Shown here one piece after another: positions 26,303-35,572 of a stretch of DNA of 64,000 nt. The position numbers and the translations under genes were made by a program. Position 1 is the stretch's first letter; the number at the start of each line of letters is the position of its first letter. The notes under the pieces were generated by a model. The model was not told the DNA's origin and made no database searches. It saw only the letters and a list, made by a program, of their open reading frames with translations. This stretch comes from Winogradskyella schleiferi (GTDB lineage: Bacteria > Bacteroidota > Bacteroidia > Flavobacteriales > Flavobacteriaceae), in the NCBI RefSeq assembly GCF_013394655.1, contig NZ_CP053351.1, forward strand, positions 1,302,001-1,366,000, read 5' to 3'.

Positions 26303-27697
26303 TTAATCTTTTATGAATTTTGAAGTCATTTTATTATTCAATTGAATAGTGTATATCCCATTTGCTAATTCCGAAACATTGAGTGATTCACCAAAATGTA
26401 ATGTTTGTTCTAAAACTTGTTTTCCTAAAACATCAAAAACCGAAACTTTAATGCTTTCATTTAAGCCTTCAAAATTTAAAACATCTTTAGTGGGATTTGG
26501 ATGTATTGAAATTGCCTGAAGTTCAGAATTTGGTGTACTAAGTACAATTTTCTGGTTTTCAAAATAATTCAAATCATCATCGTTGTAGGCACAACTCGCA
26601 ATATCTAAATCGCCATCCATATCAAAATCGGTAATTGCGTATACAAAGGTTTGGCTTTGTGTGGCATCAATAACCTGTTCGCTGTCAAAACTACCAGCAC
26701 CATTATTTTTAAACCAAACAATATCAGCACCAGTTCCACTCCTTCCGCTACTCAAAACAATATCGTTTAACCCATCATTATCTAAATCTCTAAATTGTGC
26801 GACAGAAGGATTAGATATTGATGTTGTGAATACAGTTTCAGTAAATCCAGAACCATTATCCTCGAACCAATACAAATTACCTGTTGGTCCACCACCATAT
26901 GAAACTTCTGTTGCCAAAATATCGAGATTCGCATCACCATCTAAATCCTCGAAAGTGGCATTAAACATTCCAACTTTTCCAGTAGTTACAGAAGTTGCAT
27001 CTTTTATAAAAGACACCGTTCCACCAGGAATTAAATCGTTTCTAAAGATTTCGATGACATCACCTGAATAAACAGCAGTAGCAACTAAGGCGTCTAAATC
27101 TCCGTCTCCATCAATATCACTCATATTTACCACTCCAGGAGCATTTAAAGTATCGTCAATCTTATTTGCTTCTAGCGTAAAGCTTCCCGTTCCATTTCCA
27201 GAGAACCAAACCACTTCGTCTCCGTCATAAGCAGTTACGGCTATATCAAGAAAAGTATCGTTATTGATATCTCCTAAAGCAAGTCCTGAAGCACCTAAAA
27301 TACTATTGGATATAATCGTCTCGGTCGCAAAATTTCCTGTGCCATCATTTGGATACCATGCAACGGAATCATTATTGTATGCTGTGGTTAAAAGATCCAA
27401 AAAACCATCGTTGTTTAAATCTACAAGGGCTAAACCTCCAATGCCATCCAAAGTATTAGATATTAAGGGTTGAATTGTAAATGTGTTGTCCCCATTATTT
27501 TTATACCACTCAAGCGTGTTACCTAAATTGGTTCCGATAATAATATCTGGTAGGGCATCTCCATCAATTAAACCAGATGCGATGGTGTATGGAGCATCTC
27601 CGGTATTAGTATTAATACTAACTTTTGGTAAAAAAGTGGTTTGAGTAAAAGCAAAACAACTAAGCATTGCAAATCCAAAAAGTAATTTATGTTTCAT
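26303..27697 (-). CDS. Secreted FG-GAP/VCBS-repeat protein with type IX sorting domain
   Basis: A 464-residue protein with a signal peptide (MKHKLLFGFAMLSCFAFT). At least seven repeats of the FG-GAP/VCBS kind follow, each with a calcium-loop-like motif such as DLNNDGFLDLL, DINNDTFLDIAVT, DIDGDGDLDALV and DFDMDGDLDIASC. A C-terminal domain starts with SIHPNPTKDVLNFEG and ends with GIYTIQLNNKMTSKFIKD, the type A sorting signal that sends proteins through the type IX secretion system to the surface. It probably forms a calcium-stabilised beta-propeller. The ligand is unknown. Confidence 0.9.
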   Translation of the reverse strand: MKHKLLFGFAMLSCFAFTQTTFLPKVSINTNTGDAPYTIASGLIDGDALPDIIIGTNLGNTLEWYKNNGDNTFTIQPLISNTLDGIGGLALVDLNNDGFLDLLTTAYNNDSVAWYPNDGTGNFATETIISNSILGASGLALGDINNDTFLDIAVTAYDGDEVVWFSGNGTGSFTLEANKIDDTLNAPGVVNMSDIDGDGDLDALVATAVYSGDVIEIFRNDLIPGGTVSFIKDATSVTTGKVGMFNATFEDLDGDANLDILATEVSYGGGPTGNLYWFEDNGSGFTETVFTTSISNPSVAQFRDLDNDGLNDIVLSSGRSGTGADIVWFKNNGAGSFDSEQVIDATQSQTFVYAITDFDMDGDLDIASCAYNDDDLNYFENQKIVLSTPNSELQAISIHPNPTKDVLNFEGLNESIKVSVFDVLGKQVLEQTLHFGESLNVSELANGIYTIQLNNKMTSKFIKD

Positions 27698-27778
27698 ATT
27701 TATTTAAATTTATCAATGCTAATATAGTAATTTATCGCTAAAAAATGCACTTCATCGAACTTATAATGCGTTTTATCG

Positions 27779-29176
27779 TTATTTAAGGCTTCCTACCATA
27801 TTTTCAGGTTTTACCCATTCATCGTAATCTTCAGCAGAAACGTAGCCTAAATTTACAGCTTCTTCTTTTAGGGTTGTACCATTCTTATGAGCAGTATTTG
27901 CGATTTCCGCAGCTTTATAATAACCGATTTTAGTATTTAAAGCAGTTACCAACATTAAAGAATTGTTCAATAATTCCTTAATAACTTGGTGGTTAGGTTC
28001 GATACCACTAGCACAATGCTCCTCAAAACTTACACAAGCATCACCAATTAACTGTGCGGATTGTAAAATGTTCGCGGCCATCATTGGTTTAAAAACATTA
28101 AGCTCGTAATGACCCTGAGTTCCACCAACTGAAATAGCCACATCGTTACCCATAACCTGTGCACAAACCATGGTTAAGGCTTCACATTGTGTTGGATTCA
28201 CTTTTCCTGGCATAATTGAGCTTCCTGGTTCGTTGGCAGGAATGATAATTTCTCCAATGCCTGAACGTGGTCCAGAAGCCATCATTCTAATATCATTAGC
28301 GATTTTGTTTAAGGAAACAGCTAATTGTTTTAAGGCACCATGGGTTTCTACGATAGCATCATGTGCGGCCAAGGCTTCAAATTTATTTTCAGCTGTTATA
28401 AACGGTAAATCCGTAAATTCAGCAATATATTTAGCAACTAGAACATCGTATCCTTCTGGAGTGTTCAGTCCAGTACCAACAGCAGTGCCTCCTAAAGCCA
28501 ATTCACTTAAATGTGCTAATGTATGTTCCAATGCTTTTAACCCATGATCCAATTGCGATACGTAACCTGAAAATTCCTGACCTAAAGTCAAAGGTGTGGC
28601 ATCCATTAAATGGGTTCTACCGATTTTTACAACTTCTTTAAATTCCAGAGATTTTTTATGCAACGTATTTCGTAATTGAATAACACCAGGAATAGTCGTT
28701 TGGACCACTTTTTTGTAGGCTGCAATATGCATTCCAGTAGGAAAGGTGTCGTTAGACGATTGAGATTTATTGACATCATCATTAGGCTGAATGGTTTTTT
28801 CGCCTTCTCCAATAGTTTTTCCAGAAATTTGATGTGCTCTATTGGCAACTACTTCATTCACATTCATATTGCTTTGCGTACCTGAACCTGTTTGCCAAAT
28901 GACCAAAGGAAATTGGTCATTATGCTGTCCTTCTAAAATCTCATCGCATACCTTTGCGATTAAATCACGTTTTTCTTGAGATAAAACCTCCAATTCACAG
29001 TTGGCGTAAGCCGCTGCTTTTTTGAGATAAGCGAAGCCATATACGATCTCTAAAGGCATAGATGCTGGTGCACCAATTTTAAAGTTATTACGAGAGCGTT
29101 CGGTTTGTGCGCCCCAAAGTTTGTCGGCTGGTACTTTTACCTCGCCCATCGTGTCTTTTTCTATTCTGTAAGTCAT
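27779..29176 (-). CDS. fumC: Fumarate hydratase, class II
   Basis: Interconverts fumarate and malate in the TCA cycle. The start [16 protein letters not shown] gives 465 residues, the usual FumC length. An upstream in-frame ATG was rejected because a promoter box lies inside that extension. Conserved regions are visible: [42 protein letters not shown], and the fumarase/aspartase signature [15 protein letters not shown] with the mobile catalytic loop. The gene is monocistronic. Confidence 0.97.
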   Translation of the reverse strand: MTYRIEKDTMGEVKVPADKLWGAQTERSRNNFKIGAPASMPLEIVYGFAYLKKAAAYANCELEVLSQEKRDLIAKVCDEILEGQHNDQFPLVIWQTGSGTQSNMNVNEVVANRAHQISGKTIGEGEKTIQPNDDVNKSQSSNDTFPTGMHIAAYKKVVQTTIPGVIQLRNTLHKKSLEFKEVVKIGRTHLMDATPLTLGQEFSGYVSQLDHGLKALEHTLAHLSELALGGTAVGTGLNTPEGYDVLVAKYIAEFTDLPFITAENKFEALAAHDAIVETHGALKQLAVSLNKIANDIRMMASGPRSGIGEIIIPANEPGSSIMPGKVNPTQCEALTMVCAQVMGNDVAISVGGTQGHYELNVFKPMMAANILQSAQLIGDACVSFEEHCASGIEPNHQVIKELLNNSLMLVTALNTKIGYYKAAEIANTAHKNGTTLKEEAVNLGYVSAEDYDEWVKPENMVGSLK

Positions 29177-29199
29177 TGTATATAAATTTTTAAGCACTA

Positions 29200-29207
29200 C
29201 AAAATTA
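29200..29207 (-). promoter_or_regulatory. Minus-10-like box of fumC
   Basis: The minus strand reads TAATTTTG, an exact TAnnTTTG match, 23 bp before the chosen fumC ATG. It lies inside a longer frame that starts further upstream and so supports the shorter protein. Confidence 0.55.
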
Positions 29208-29412
29208 CTCATTTTGTTAGTCTTTAAGAATTGAAAATTGGCTTTTATTTTAATAGTTTTGAAGTATCAACGTTAATAAGTTATTGATAGTTCTGAGTTG
29301 GAAAGTGCTGCTGTTTTTTGATTTAGAATTAACTTTAATTTCATGCTCCAATATGTAGCGCTAAAATGGCCTCATACCACTAAATTTTACGAAAACTGAA
29401 AATAAATTCGGA

Positions 29413-29787
29413 ATGAATGACCATATGAAAAAAAGTGCTGTTAATTTCTATAAATTAGCGTACGAAGGAAATCCAAGAAAAGCGACGGAATTATATGTTG
29501 GAGCTGAATATAAGCAACACAATCCTGATGTAGAAAACGGAATCGAGGGTTTTATCGACTATTTTGAGCGCATGCACTCTGAATATCCAAACAAATCAAT
29601 CGAATTTGTACGCGTGATATCTGAACATGACATGGTTGCTTTACATACGCATCAAATTTGGCCAGATAATGATGAATACGTTACTATGGATTTTTTTAGA
29701 TTCGATAGCAATGGAAAAATTGTTGAGCATTGGGACGCCATCCAACAGATACCAAAAAAATCTGCTAATAAAAATAAAATGTACTAG
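29413..29787 (+). CDS. SnoaL/NTF2-like protein
   Basis: A 124-residue single-domain protein with the cone-shaped NTF2 fold pattern: an N-terminal helix with VNFYKLAYEGNPRKATELY, YKQHNPDVENGIEGFIDYF (typical of SnoaL-like polyketide cyclase relatives), then VALHTHQIW and MDFFRFDSNGKIVEHWDAIQ. The His and Asp in HNPDV and EHWD line the pocket in the family. The ligand or reaction is unknown. It stands alone between fumC (divergent) and the esterase gene. Confidence 0.87.
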   Translation: MNDHMKKSAVNFYKLAYEGNPRKATELYVGAEYKQHNPDVENGIEGFIDYFERMHSEYPNKSIEFVRVISEHDMVALHTHQIWPDNDEYVTMDFFRFDSNGKIVEHWDAIQQIPKKSANKNKMY

Positions 29788-30207
29788 TTGAATTAAACAA
29801 AGGAACTGAAATAAATTACACGAAAATTTGCAAGAATAAAGTTTAAAGCGCCTTTTTGAGTTCGCGAAAATTTTAAATTTGGTTATCTCGGTTTCGGAAA
29901 TTAAATTAATAAGAAAAATTTAATATTGCTCCGAGCATCTAAATATTTAGTTCTGTTTTTTTAGGGTAACTTTAGTATAGATTCGGCCATTATACAACAA
30001 CTTCTAACCATTAATTAGTTTACCTAAATAGCATTGATTATCAGATTCTTGAGCTTTTTCATCAATATTTTGCTATTGCAAATACCATATACTCAACATT
30101 TTTGGTTAAATTATTCTTCATTTAAATAAAATTTTTTAAAAAATCTAAAACAAATAGACTAATTTTGCGCGCTTAAAATTTAAGTTAACCAATTTAAAAC
30201 TAAACAA
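29788..30207 (+). promoter_or_regulatory. 420-bp non-coding region with promoter of the amidoligase cluster
   Basis: No gene is seen. TAATTTTG at 30160-30167 matches TAnnTTTG exactly and lies 40 bp before the esterase TTG start; the -33 region is an AT run without a clear TTG. The long leader-like gap is compatible with regulation of the cluster, but I see no riboswitch-like fold. Confidence 0.45.
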
Positions 30208-30912
30208 TTGAAGGAAGAACATTTTAAATGGTACTCACCAACTTTAAGTAGGGATATAGAAATGCTGGTTTTCGGCCATGCTGGTTATCCCGTAATTTTG
30301 TTTCCTACAACCATGGGAAAACATAATGAGTGTCGGGATATGGGACTCGTGGAATCTGTGCGTTGGTTTGCGGAGCAAGGTTTGGTGCAAATTTATTGTC
30401 CAGATAGTATCAATGAATTAAGCTGGTATAATAAAAATATTCATCCTGCAGATCGTGCAAAAAATCACGCTTGGTACGACGAATTTATCATGAATGAAGT
30501 CGTTAATAAAATTTGCGAAGAAAAGAAAATGCATAAAGTGGCTGTGGCTGGACCAAGTTTTGGTGGATACCAAGCAGCTAATTTTGCGTTTAGACATCCA
30601 GACCGTGTAAGTCATATGTTCAGTATGAGTGGTTCTTTCGATATTAAATCTTTTGTAGATGGCCATTACGATGACAATGTGTTTTTTAATAACCCAGTAG
30701 ATTTTTTACCAGGAGCGGATCATCCGGATTTATGGAACATGAAAATTGTATTAGGCGTAGGGGAATGGGATATTTGTTTAGATGCCAATAAGCGATTGGC
30801 TGGGATATTAACAGAAAAAAACATACCTTTCTGGTACGATGAACATAAATGGGCTGAACACGATTGGCCTTTATGGAACAGAATGTTTCCACATTATTTA
30901 TCAAAATTATAG
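30208..30912 (+). CDS. Esterase-like alpha/beta hydrolase opening the amidoligase cluster
   Basis: A 234-residue hydrolase of the esterase D/antigen 85 type. The nucleophile elbow is AGPSFGGYQAANF (Ser about residue 115), MSGSFDIKSFVDG follows, and the C-terminal catalytic His is probably in WAEHDWPLWNRMF. The start is TTG: the first in-frame ATG would remove the conserved opening KEEHFKWYSPTLSRDIEM. It is the first of five plus-strand genes with three amidoligases and a glutamine amidotransferase. It may release, transfer or proofread an ester or thioester intermediate, but its substrate is not known. Confidence 0.83.
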   Translation: MKEEHFKWYSPTLSRDIEMLVFGHAGYPVILFPTTMGKHNECRDMGLVESVRWFAEQGLVQIYCPDSINELSWYNKNIHPADRAKNHAWYDEFIMNEVVNKICEEKKMHKVAVAGPSFGGYQAANFAFRHPDRVSHMFSMSGSFDIKSFVDGHYDDNVFFNNPVDFLPGADHPDLWNMKIVLGVGEWDICLDANKRLAGILTEKNIPFWYDEHKWAEHDWPLWNRMFPHYLSKL

Positions 30913-30956
30913 ACTAACGTACAAATTATTAACGAACTAACTAATCCATTTTAAAT

Positions 30957-32252
30957 ATGAAAAAAATAGGCATTTTATTCGGTCAAGAAGATACCTTTCC
31001 TTGGGCATTTATAGACAGAGTTAACGAAAAAATTAAGTCACAAGGCATTAAGGATATGGTTGCAGAAGCCGTATCAATTGATACCGTAGAACAAGCAAAA
31101 TCTGATGAATACGCAGTAATTATAGATAGAATATCTCAAGATGTTCCGTTTTATAGAGCCTATTTGAAAAATGCTGCCATTACAGGAACGGCTGTTATAA
31201 ACAATCCATTTTGGTGGAGTGCAGACGAAAAGTTTTTCAACAACGCACTAGCAGAAAAAATTGGTATTCCTGTACCAAAGACTTTTATTTTACCATCATC
31301 CCATCGTCCAGAAGGTACGGATGAAAATTCTTTTAGAAATATGAAATTCCCATTTGATTGGGAAAAAATGTTTAGCACGATTGGTTTTCCAGCGTATATG
31401 AAACCACATGATGGTGGCGGATGGAAAAGCGTTTACCGTGTAGAAAATCCTGATGATTTATGGGAAAAGCATAGGGAAACTGAGAATTTGGTGATGATGC
31501 TGCAAGAGGAAATTAACTTCACGGAATACTTTAGATGTTATGTATTAGGAACTGATAAAGTGCATATTATGAAATATGAACCAAGAAACCCGCATCATTT
31601 ACGTTATGTTCTGGATGGTGAACCAGTAGATAAAAAGATATTGGATTTAGTTGAAAAATACTGTATCAAATTAAACAAAGCTTTAGGATATGATTTCAAT
31701 ACAGTTGAGTTTGCCATAAGGGATGGTGTACCTTATGCTATCGATTTTTGTAATCCTGCGCCAGATGCAGATATACATTCTGTAGGTCAAGATAATTTTG
31801 ACTGGATTGTTGAGAATGCAGCTAATATGGCCATTGATAAAGCAAAACAATACAAAAAAGGTAATATGAACCTTACCTGGGGAACTTTTGTAAAAGACCA
31901 GATGGAAGCTCCAAAGACAGCTACAAAAAAGCCAACGGCAAAGAAAACACGAGCGAAGTCAGCCTCTGCTGAAGTTACAGCGACTAAAGCGAAGGCTGCG
32001 GTAAAGAAAACGCCAGCTAAAGCACCTGTAAAAAAGAAAGTTGCCGAGAAGGCAGCTGTTAAAAAGGCGCCTGCTAAAACGGTAGTAGCGAAAAAAACAA
32101 CAGCAACCAAAGCGGCTCCAAAGAAGGCACCAGTAAAAAAAGCAGCTACAAAATCAGCTGCTACTAAAACTACTGCGACCAAAGCAAAAACTGTGGCTAA
32201 AAAGACGACAGCAAAAAAGGCTACGCCTAAAAAGAAAGCAGCTAAAAAATAG
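30957..32252 (+). CDS. RimK-like ATP-grasp ligase with histone-H1-like tail
   Basis: Residues 1 to about 317 form an ATP-grasp enzyme. A pre-ATP-grasp domain starts MKKIGILFGQED. The ATP-binding region has GFPAYMKPHDGGGWKSV, the strand VMMLQEEI, and the metal-binding end NTVEFAIRDGVPYAIDFCNPAPDAD. ATP-grasp enzymes join a carboxylate to an amine through an acyl phosphate. Residues 318-431 are almost only Lys, Ala, Thr, Pro and Val in KKxPAKK-type repeats, like bacterial histone-H1 proteins. Such tails bind DNA or other polyanions. The fusion is unusual; no frameshift joins the parts. A terminator-like hairpin follows. Confidence 0.88.
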   Translation: MKKIGILFGQEDTFPWAFIDRVNEKIKSQGIKDMVAEAVSIDTVEQAKSDEYAVIIDRISQDVPFYRAYLKNAAITGTAVINNPFWWSADEKFFNNALAEKIGIPVPKTFILPSSHRPEGTDENSFRNMKFPFDWEKMFSTIGFPAYMKPHDGGGWKSVYRVENPDDLWEKHRETENLVMMLQEEINFTEYFRCYVLGTDKVHIMKYEPRNPHHLRYVLDGEPVDKKILDLVEKYCIKLNKALGYDFNTVEFAIRDGVPYAIDFCNPAPDADIHSVGQDNFDWIVENAANMAIDKAKQYKKGNMNLTWGTFVKDQMEAPKTATKKPTAKKTRAKSASAEVTATKAKAAVKKTPAKAPVKKKVAEKAAVKKAPAKTVVAKKTTATKAAPKKAPVKKAATKSAATKTTATKAKTVAKKTTAKKATPKKKAAKK

Positions 32253-32264
32253 ATAATTTAAAAA

Positions 32265-32293
32265 AAACCTGACTATTAATCATAGTCAGGTTT
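32265..32293 (+). terminator. Intra-cluster terminator or attenuator
   Basis: AAACCTGACTAT and ATAGTCAGGTTT make a perfect 12-bp stem around TAATC. The T run is short, so it may stop only part of the transcription between the first ATP-grasp gene and the GCS2 gene, whose ATG follows 20 bp later. Confidence 0.65.
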
Positions 32294-32313
32294 AATCTAA
32301 CCAACCGCTAAAT

Positions 32314-33408
32314 ATGAAGTTTACTTTAGGTATTGAAGAAGAGTATCAAATTATTGATCCTGTTACTCGCGAATTAATTTCACACGACCAGCAAATTGTA
32401 ACAGAAGCGTCAAAAGTTATGGGCGACCAATGCAAGGCAGAAATGCATCAGGCCGTTGTGGAAGTAGGTACCAATATCTGTGAGGATATTACGGATGCTC
32501 GAGAACAAATCTCTAATTTGAGAAAATCAGTATCTGGTATTGCAAACGACTTAGGTTTTAAAATTGGTGCCGCAGGTACGCATCCATTTTCTAAATGGGA
32601 ACACCAACTGATTACACCAAACCCAAGATATGATGAAATTATCACTGAGCTTCAAGATACGGCACGTTCAAATTTAATTTTTGGATTACATGTGCATGTT
32701 GGTATGGCAGACAAAGAAATGGCGATACATTTAGTAAATGCCATGCGTTATTTTTTGCCGCACTTGTATGCGTTGTCAACCAATTCTCCGTTTTGGGAAG
32801 GAAGAAATACAGGTTTTAAATCCTTTAGATCTAAGGTGTTCGACAAATTTCCAAGAACAGGTATTCCAGGAATTTTTGAAAACTATGCACATTACGAGAA
32901 TTACGTTAACCTTTTAGTTAAGACTAAGTGTATTGATAACCCAAAGAAAATTTGGTGGGATATTAGAGTGCATCCTTTTTTTCCAACTTTAGAAGTTAGG
33001 ATTTGTGACATACCATTAACCGTGAATGAAACCGTATGTATTACGGCAATAATTCAAGCATTGGTGGCTAAGTTATATGACTTGAGACGACATAATCTGA
33101 ACTTCATGAATTATCATCGTGCATTGATCAACGAAAATAAATGGCGAGCAAGCCGTTATGGTATTGATGGAAAAATGATTGATTTTGGAAAGGAATCTGA
33201 AGTAGAAACAAGACTCCTTATGTTAGAGTTATTGGATTTTATTGATGATGTTGTGGATGATTTAGGCTCTCGTAAAGAAATTGAATACATTCATGAAATG
33301 CTTAAAAACGGCACAGGAGCAGACCGTCAATTAGAAATATTTAAACAAACAAACGACCTTACCAAAGTCGTGGATTACGTTACTGAACAAACGATTTTAG
33401 GATTATAA
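32314..33408 (+). CDS. Carboxylate-amine ligase, GCS2 (YbdK) family
   Basis: A 364-residue glutamate-cysteine ligase type 2 family member. Visible are LGIEEEYQIIDPVTREL at the N-terminus, CKAEMHQAVVEVGTNIC, HVHVGMADKEMAIHL and the substrate region WWDIRVHPFFPTLEVRICD. Family enzymes couple the gamma- or alpha-carboxylate of glutamate or another acid to an amine using ATP. True glutathione synthesis is not implied, because the neighbours are not glutathione genes. It lies between two ATP-grasp genes and just before a class I glutamine amidotransferase, all in one direction. Confidence 0.93.
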   Translation: MKFTLGIEEEYQIIDPVTRELISHDQQIVTEASKVMGDQCKAEMHQAVVEVGTNICEDITDAREQISNLRKSVSGIANDLGFKIGAAGTHPFSKWEHQLITPNPRYDEIITELQDTARSNLIFGLHVHVGMADKEMAIHLVNAMRYFLPHLYALSTNSPFWEGRNTGFKSFRSKVFDKFPRTGIPGIFENYAHYENYVNLLVKTKCIDNPKKIWWDIRVHPFFPTLEVRICDIPLTVNETVCITAIIQALVAKLYDLRRHNLNFMNYHRALINENKWRASRYGIDGKMIDFGKESEVETRLLMLELLDFIDDVVDDLGSRKEIEYIHEMLKNGTGADRQLEIFKQTNDLTKVVDYVTEQTILGL

Positions 33409-33513
33409 AATAACCTACTTATTAGATGATCGCTGAAGTTTATCTTGAACATTATTGAGTAAGAACTATATTTCTCACAAAGATAAATTACAACGTAATT
33501 CGAAAGGCGAAAA

Positions 33514-34338
33514 ATGAATATGAAGAAAGAAAAATTAAAATTAGCAATTTTAGACATGAACAATGATGTCCCTAACCAAGGCCTTCGTTGTATCAAAGAG
33601 ATTGTTGAAACATTTCATGAAGAAGTGGCCTATCGCATATTTAATGTGAGAGCCAAAGGAGAAATACCAGATGCATCTTATGATATCTATATTTCGAGTG
33701 GTGGCCCAGGAAGTCCATTGGATGAAGGTGAATGGCGACAACCGTATTTACAACTAATGCAAAACCTTTGGGATATTAATAAAGCCGATACAGAGCAAAA
33801 AAAGCATGTATTTTTTATTTGTTATTCTTTTCAAGTGATTTGCAATTATTTTGAACTTGGAGAAATAAAACCAAGACGAAATACGTCGTTTGGAATTTTA
33901 AAGGTTCACCAAACCAAAAAAGGTCACAACGATCTTATTTTTAAAGGTTTAAATGACCCGTTTTATGCGGTTGACTCAAGAGATTGGCAATTGATTCAAC
34001 CTAAACTGACTGTGTTCAAAAGGCATGGTGCTACGATTCTAAGCTTAGAAAAAATTAGGACGCATGTAGAATTAGAACGCGCCATTATGGCCGTTCGTTT
34101 TTCAGAAGAATTTGTAGGCACCCAATTCCATCCAGAAGCAGAACCTGTGAGTATGGAATCATATTTTTCATTAGAAGAAAATAAAAAGGTAGTTATTGAT
34201 AGTTTTGGAGAGAAAAAATATAACGAAATGATGAATCGCATCGATGATCCAGAAAAGATAGAATTAACTTATAATACCATTTTACCGAGTTTTATTCAGA
34301 ACGCGATTGATAAAGTTAAACAACCTGTAATGTCGTAA
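33514..34338 (+). CDS. Class I glutamine amidotransferase
   Basis: A 274-residue GATase1-fold protein. The nucleophile Cys lies in FFICYSFQVICNYFE (about residue 111), which departs from the common G-x-C-x-G elbow by having Tyr-Ser after Cys. The catalytic His-Glu is in GTQFHPEAEP near residue 210. GGPGSPLDEGEW gives the oxyanion strand. Such domains release ammonia from glutamine for an amidation by a partner synthetase. Here the partners are probably the adjacent ATP-grasp genes, the next of which starts 6 bp downstream. The N-terminal MNMKKEK offers two close ATG starts. Confidence 0.88.
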   Translation: MNMKKEKLKLAILDMNNDVPNQGLRCIKEIVETFHEEVAYRIFNVRAKGEIPDASYDIYISSGGPGSPLDEGEWRQPYLQLMQNLWDINKADTEQKKHVFFICYSFQVICNYFELGEIKPRRNTSFGILKVHQTKKGHNDLIFKGLNDPFYAVDSRDWQLIQPKLTVFKRHGATILSLEKIRTHVELERAIMAVRFSEEFVGTQFHPEAEPVSMESYFSLEENKKVVIDSFGEKKYNEMMNRIDDPEKIELTYNTILPSFIQNAIDKVKQPVMS

Positions 34339-34344
34339 CTTATA

Positions 34345-35547
34345 ATGATAAAAGACAACCGAAATTCATACAATGCCAATTTTTCTGAAGAAAAATATCA
34401 AGCATTTCTGGAAGATATCAATAGTTCATTTAATTATAAAGTACCTTTTAAGATTGCTGAAACTCCCGTTTTTATATCCAAAGCATTAAAGGCTAAGTTA
34501 AAAGAAGCCTGCGAGGAGATTATGGCCGTAATCGATCGTCCGGATTTTAAGGATTTAACTAAAGATGCCTTTTTTGACGCTAATACAATAGTGCCTAATG
34601 AAGATGAACGTCCTAAATTTATTCAGTTAGATTTTGGTATCTGTAAAAATGAAAACGGCGAACTTACGCCCAAATTGATTGAGCTTCAAGGTTTTCCTTC
34701 TTTATTTTTCTTTCAGGATTTTGTAGGTAATAAGTATCGTAAACATTTTTCAGATGTCATTCCGAAGCATTATTCGCAGCATTTAACAGGCATGTCTTCT
34801 AAAGAATATATAGAACTTCTTACGCAAGAAATGATTGGTGATACTGACCCTAAACAGGTTATTTTATTAGAAGTAGAACCACATAAACAAGCCACAGCTA
34901 TTGATTTTTATATTACTGAAGCGACGCTTGGTCTTAAAATTATTTGTATCACAGAATTGATTAAAAAGGGGAAGCAATTATTTTATAAAGATGAAAACGG
35001 TAACGAGGTACGTATTTTAAAAATTTATAACCGTATCATTTTTGATGAACTTCACCAAAGGCAAGATTTAACTGGTCAGTTTAAATTTCAAGATGAAGTC
35101 GATGTCGAATGGATTGGACATCCTAATTGGTTTTTCCGAATTAGTAAATACCTCATGCCTTTCTTAGAAGGGAAGTACATTCCAAAGTCTTACCACTTAG
35201 ATAAATTGGAAGCGATACCTTCAGATTTGGAAAATTACGTTCTAAAACCTTTGTATTCGTTTGCAGGAGCTGGAGTTCATATACATGTTACCGAAGAGAT
35301 TATTGAGAGTATTTCAAACAAATGGAATTACTTATTGCAAGAGAAAGTAGCTTATGCACCAGTTATTGATACCATGGATGTGCCCGCAAAATGCGAAATA
35401 AGAATGATGATGATGTACAACTCAAAAACCAATAAAACTGAAATAATAAGTAACCTTATGCGCTTAAGTAAAGGTGAAATGGTAGGTGTGAAGTACAATA
35501 AGGATAAGACTTGGGTTGGCGGCAGTACTGGGTTTTTTGAACCATAA
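34345..35547 (+). CDS. Second ATP-grasp family ligase, 400 aa
   Basis: The C-terminal half carries the ATP-grasp core: ENYVLKPLYSFAGAGVHIHV as the glycine-rich ATP loop (about residue 300-320), YLLQEKVAYAP as the hinge strand, CEIRMMMMYNSKTNKTEI and LMRLSKGEMVGVKYN at the metal site. The N-terminal half contains QLDFGICKNENGELTPKLIELQGFPSLFFFQ, resembling the substrate side of glutathionylspermidine-synthetase-like or circularly permuted ATP-grasp proteins. It follows the amidotransferase with 6 bp, so ammonia released there may be its amine donor. It converges on the aspartoacylase-like gene. Confidence 0.8.
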   Translation: MIKDNRNSYNANFSEEKYQAFLEDINSSFNYKVPFKIAETPVFISKALKAKLKEACEEIMAVIDRPDFKDLTKDAFFDANTIVPNEDERPKFIQLDFGICKNENGELTPKLIELQGFPSLFFFQDFVGNKYRKHFSDVIPKHYSQHLTGMSSKEYIELLTQEMIGDTDPKQVILLEVEPHKQATAIDFYITEATLGLKIICITELIKKGKQLFYKDENGNEVRILKIYNRIIFDELHQRQDLTGQFKFQDEVDVEWIGHPNWFFRISKYLMPFLEGKYIPKSYHLDKLEAIPSDLENYVLKPLYSFAGAGVHIHVTEEIIESISNKWNYLLQEKVAYAPVIDTMDVPAKCEIRMMMMYNSKTNKTEIISNLMRLSKGEMVGVKYNKDKTWVGGSTGFFEP

Positions 35548-35572
35548 TTATTTAAAACTTTTGCTTAGGTGA

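Noticed and set aside
26661..27071. Antisense 136-residue frame within the FG-GAP-like gene
   Set aside because: It mirrors the Asp/Gly-rich repeats of the real gene and has no start-region signal.
31787..32182. Antisense 131-residue frame opposite the Lys/Ala-rich tail
   Set aside because: It is a by-product of the repetitive AAA/GCN codons on the plus strand, giving a Val/Phe/Ala-rich nonsense sequence.
32314..33408. Glutathione biosynthesis gene gshA
   Set aside because: Although the fold is GCS2, no glutathione synthetase partner is adjacent, and the surrounding ligases and amidotransferase point to another product.
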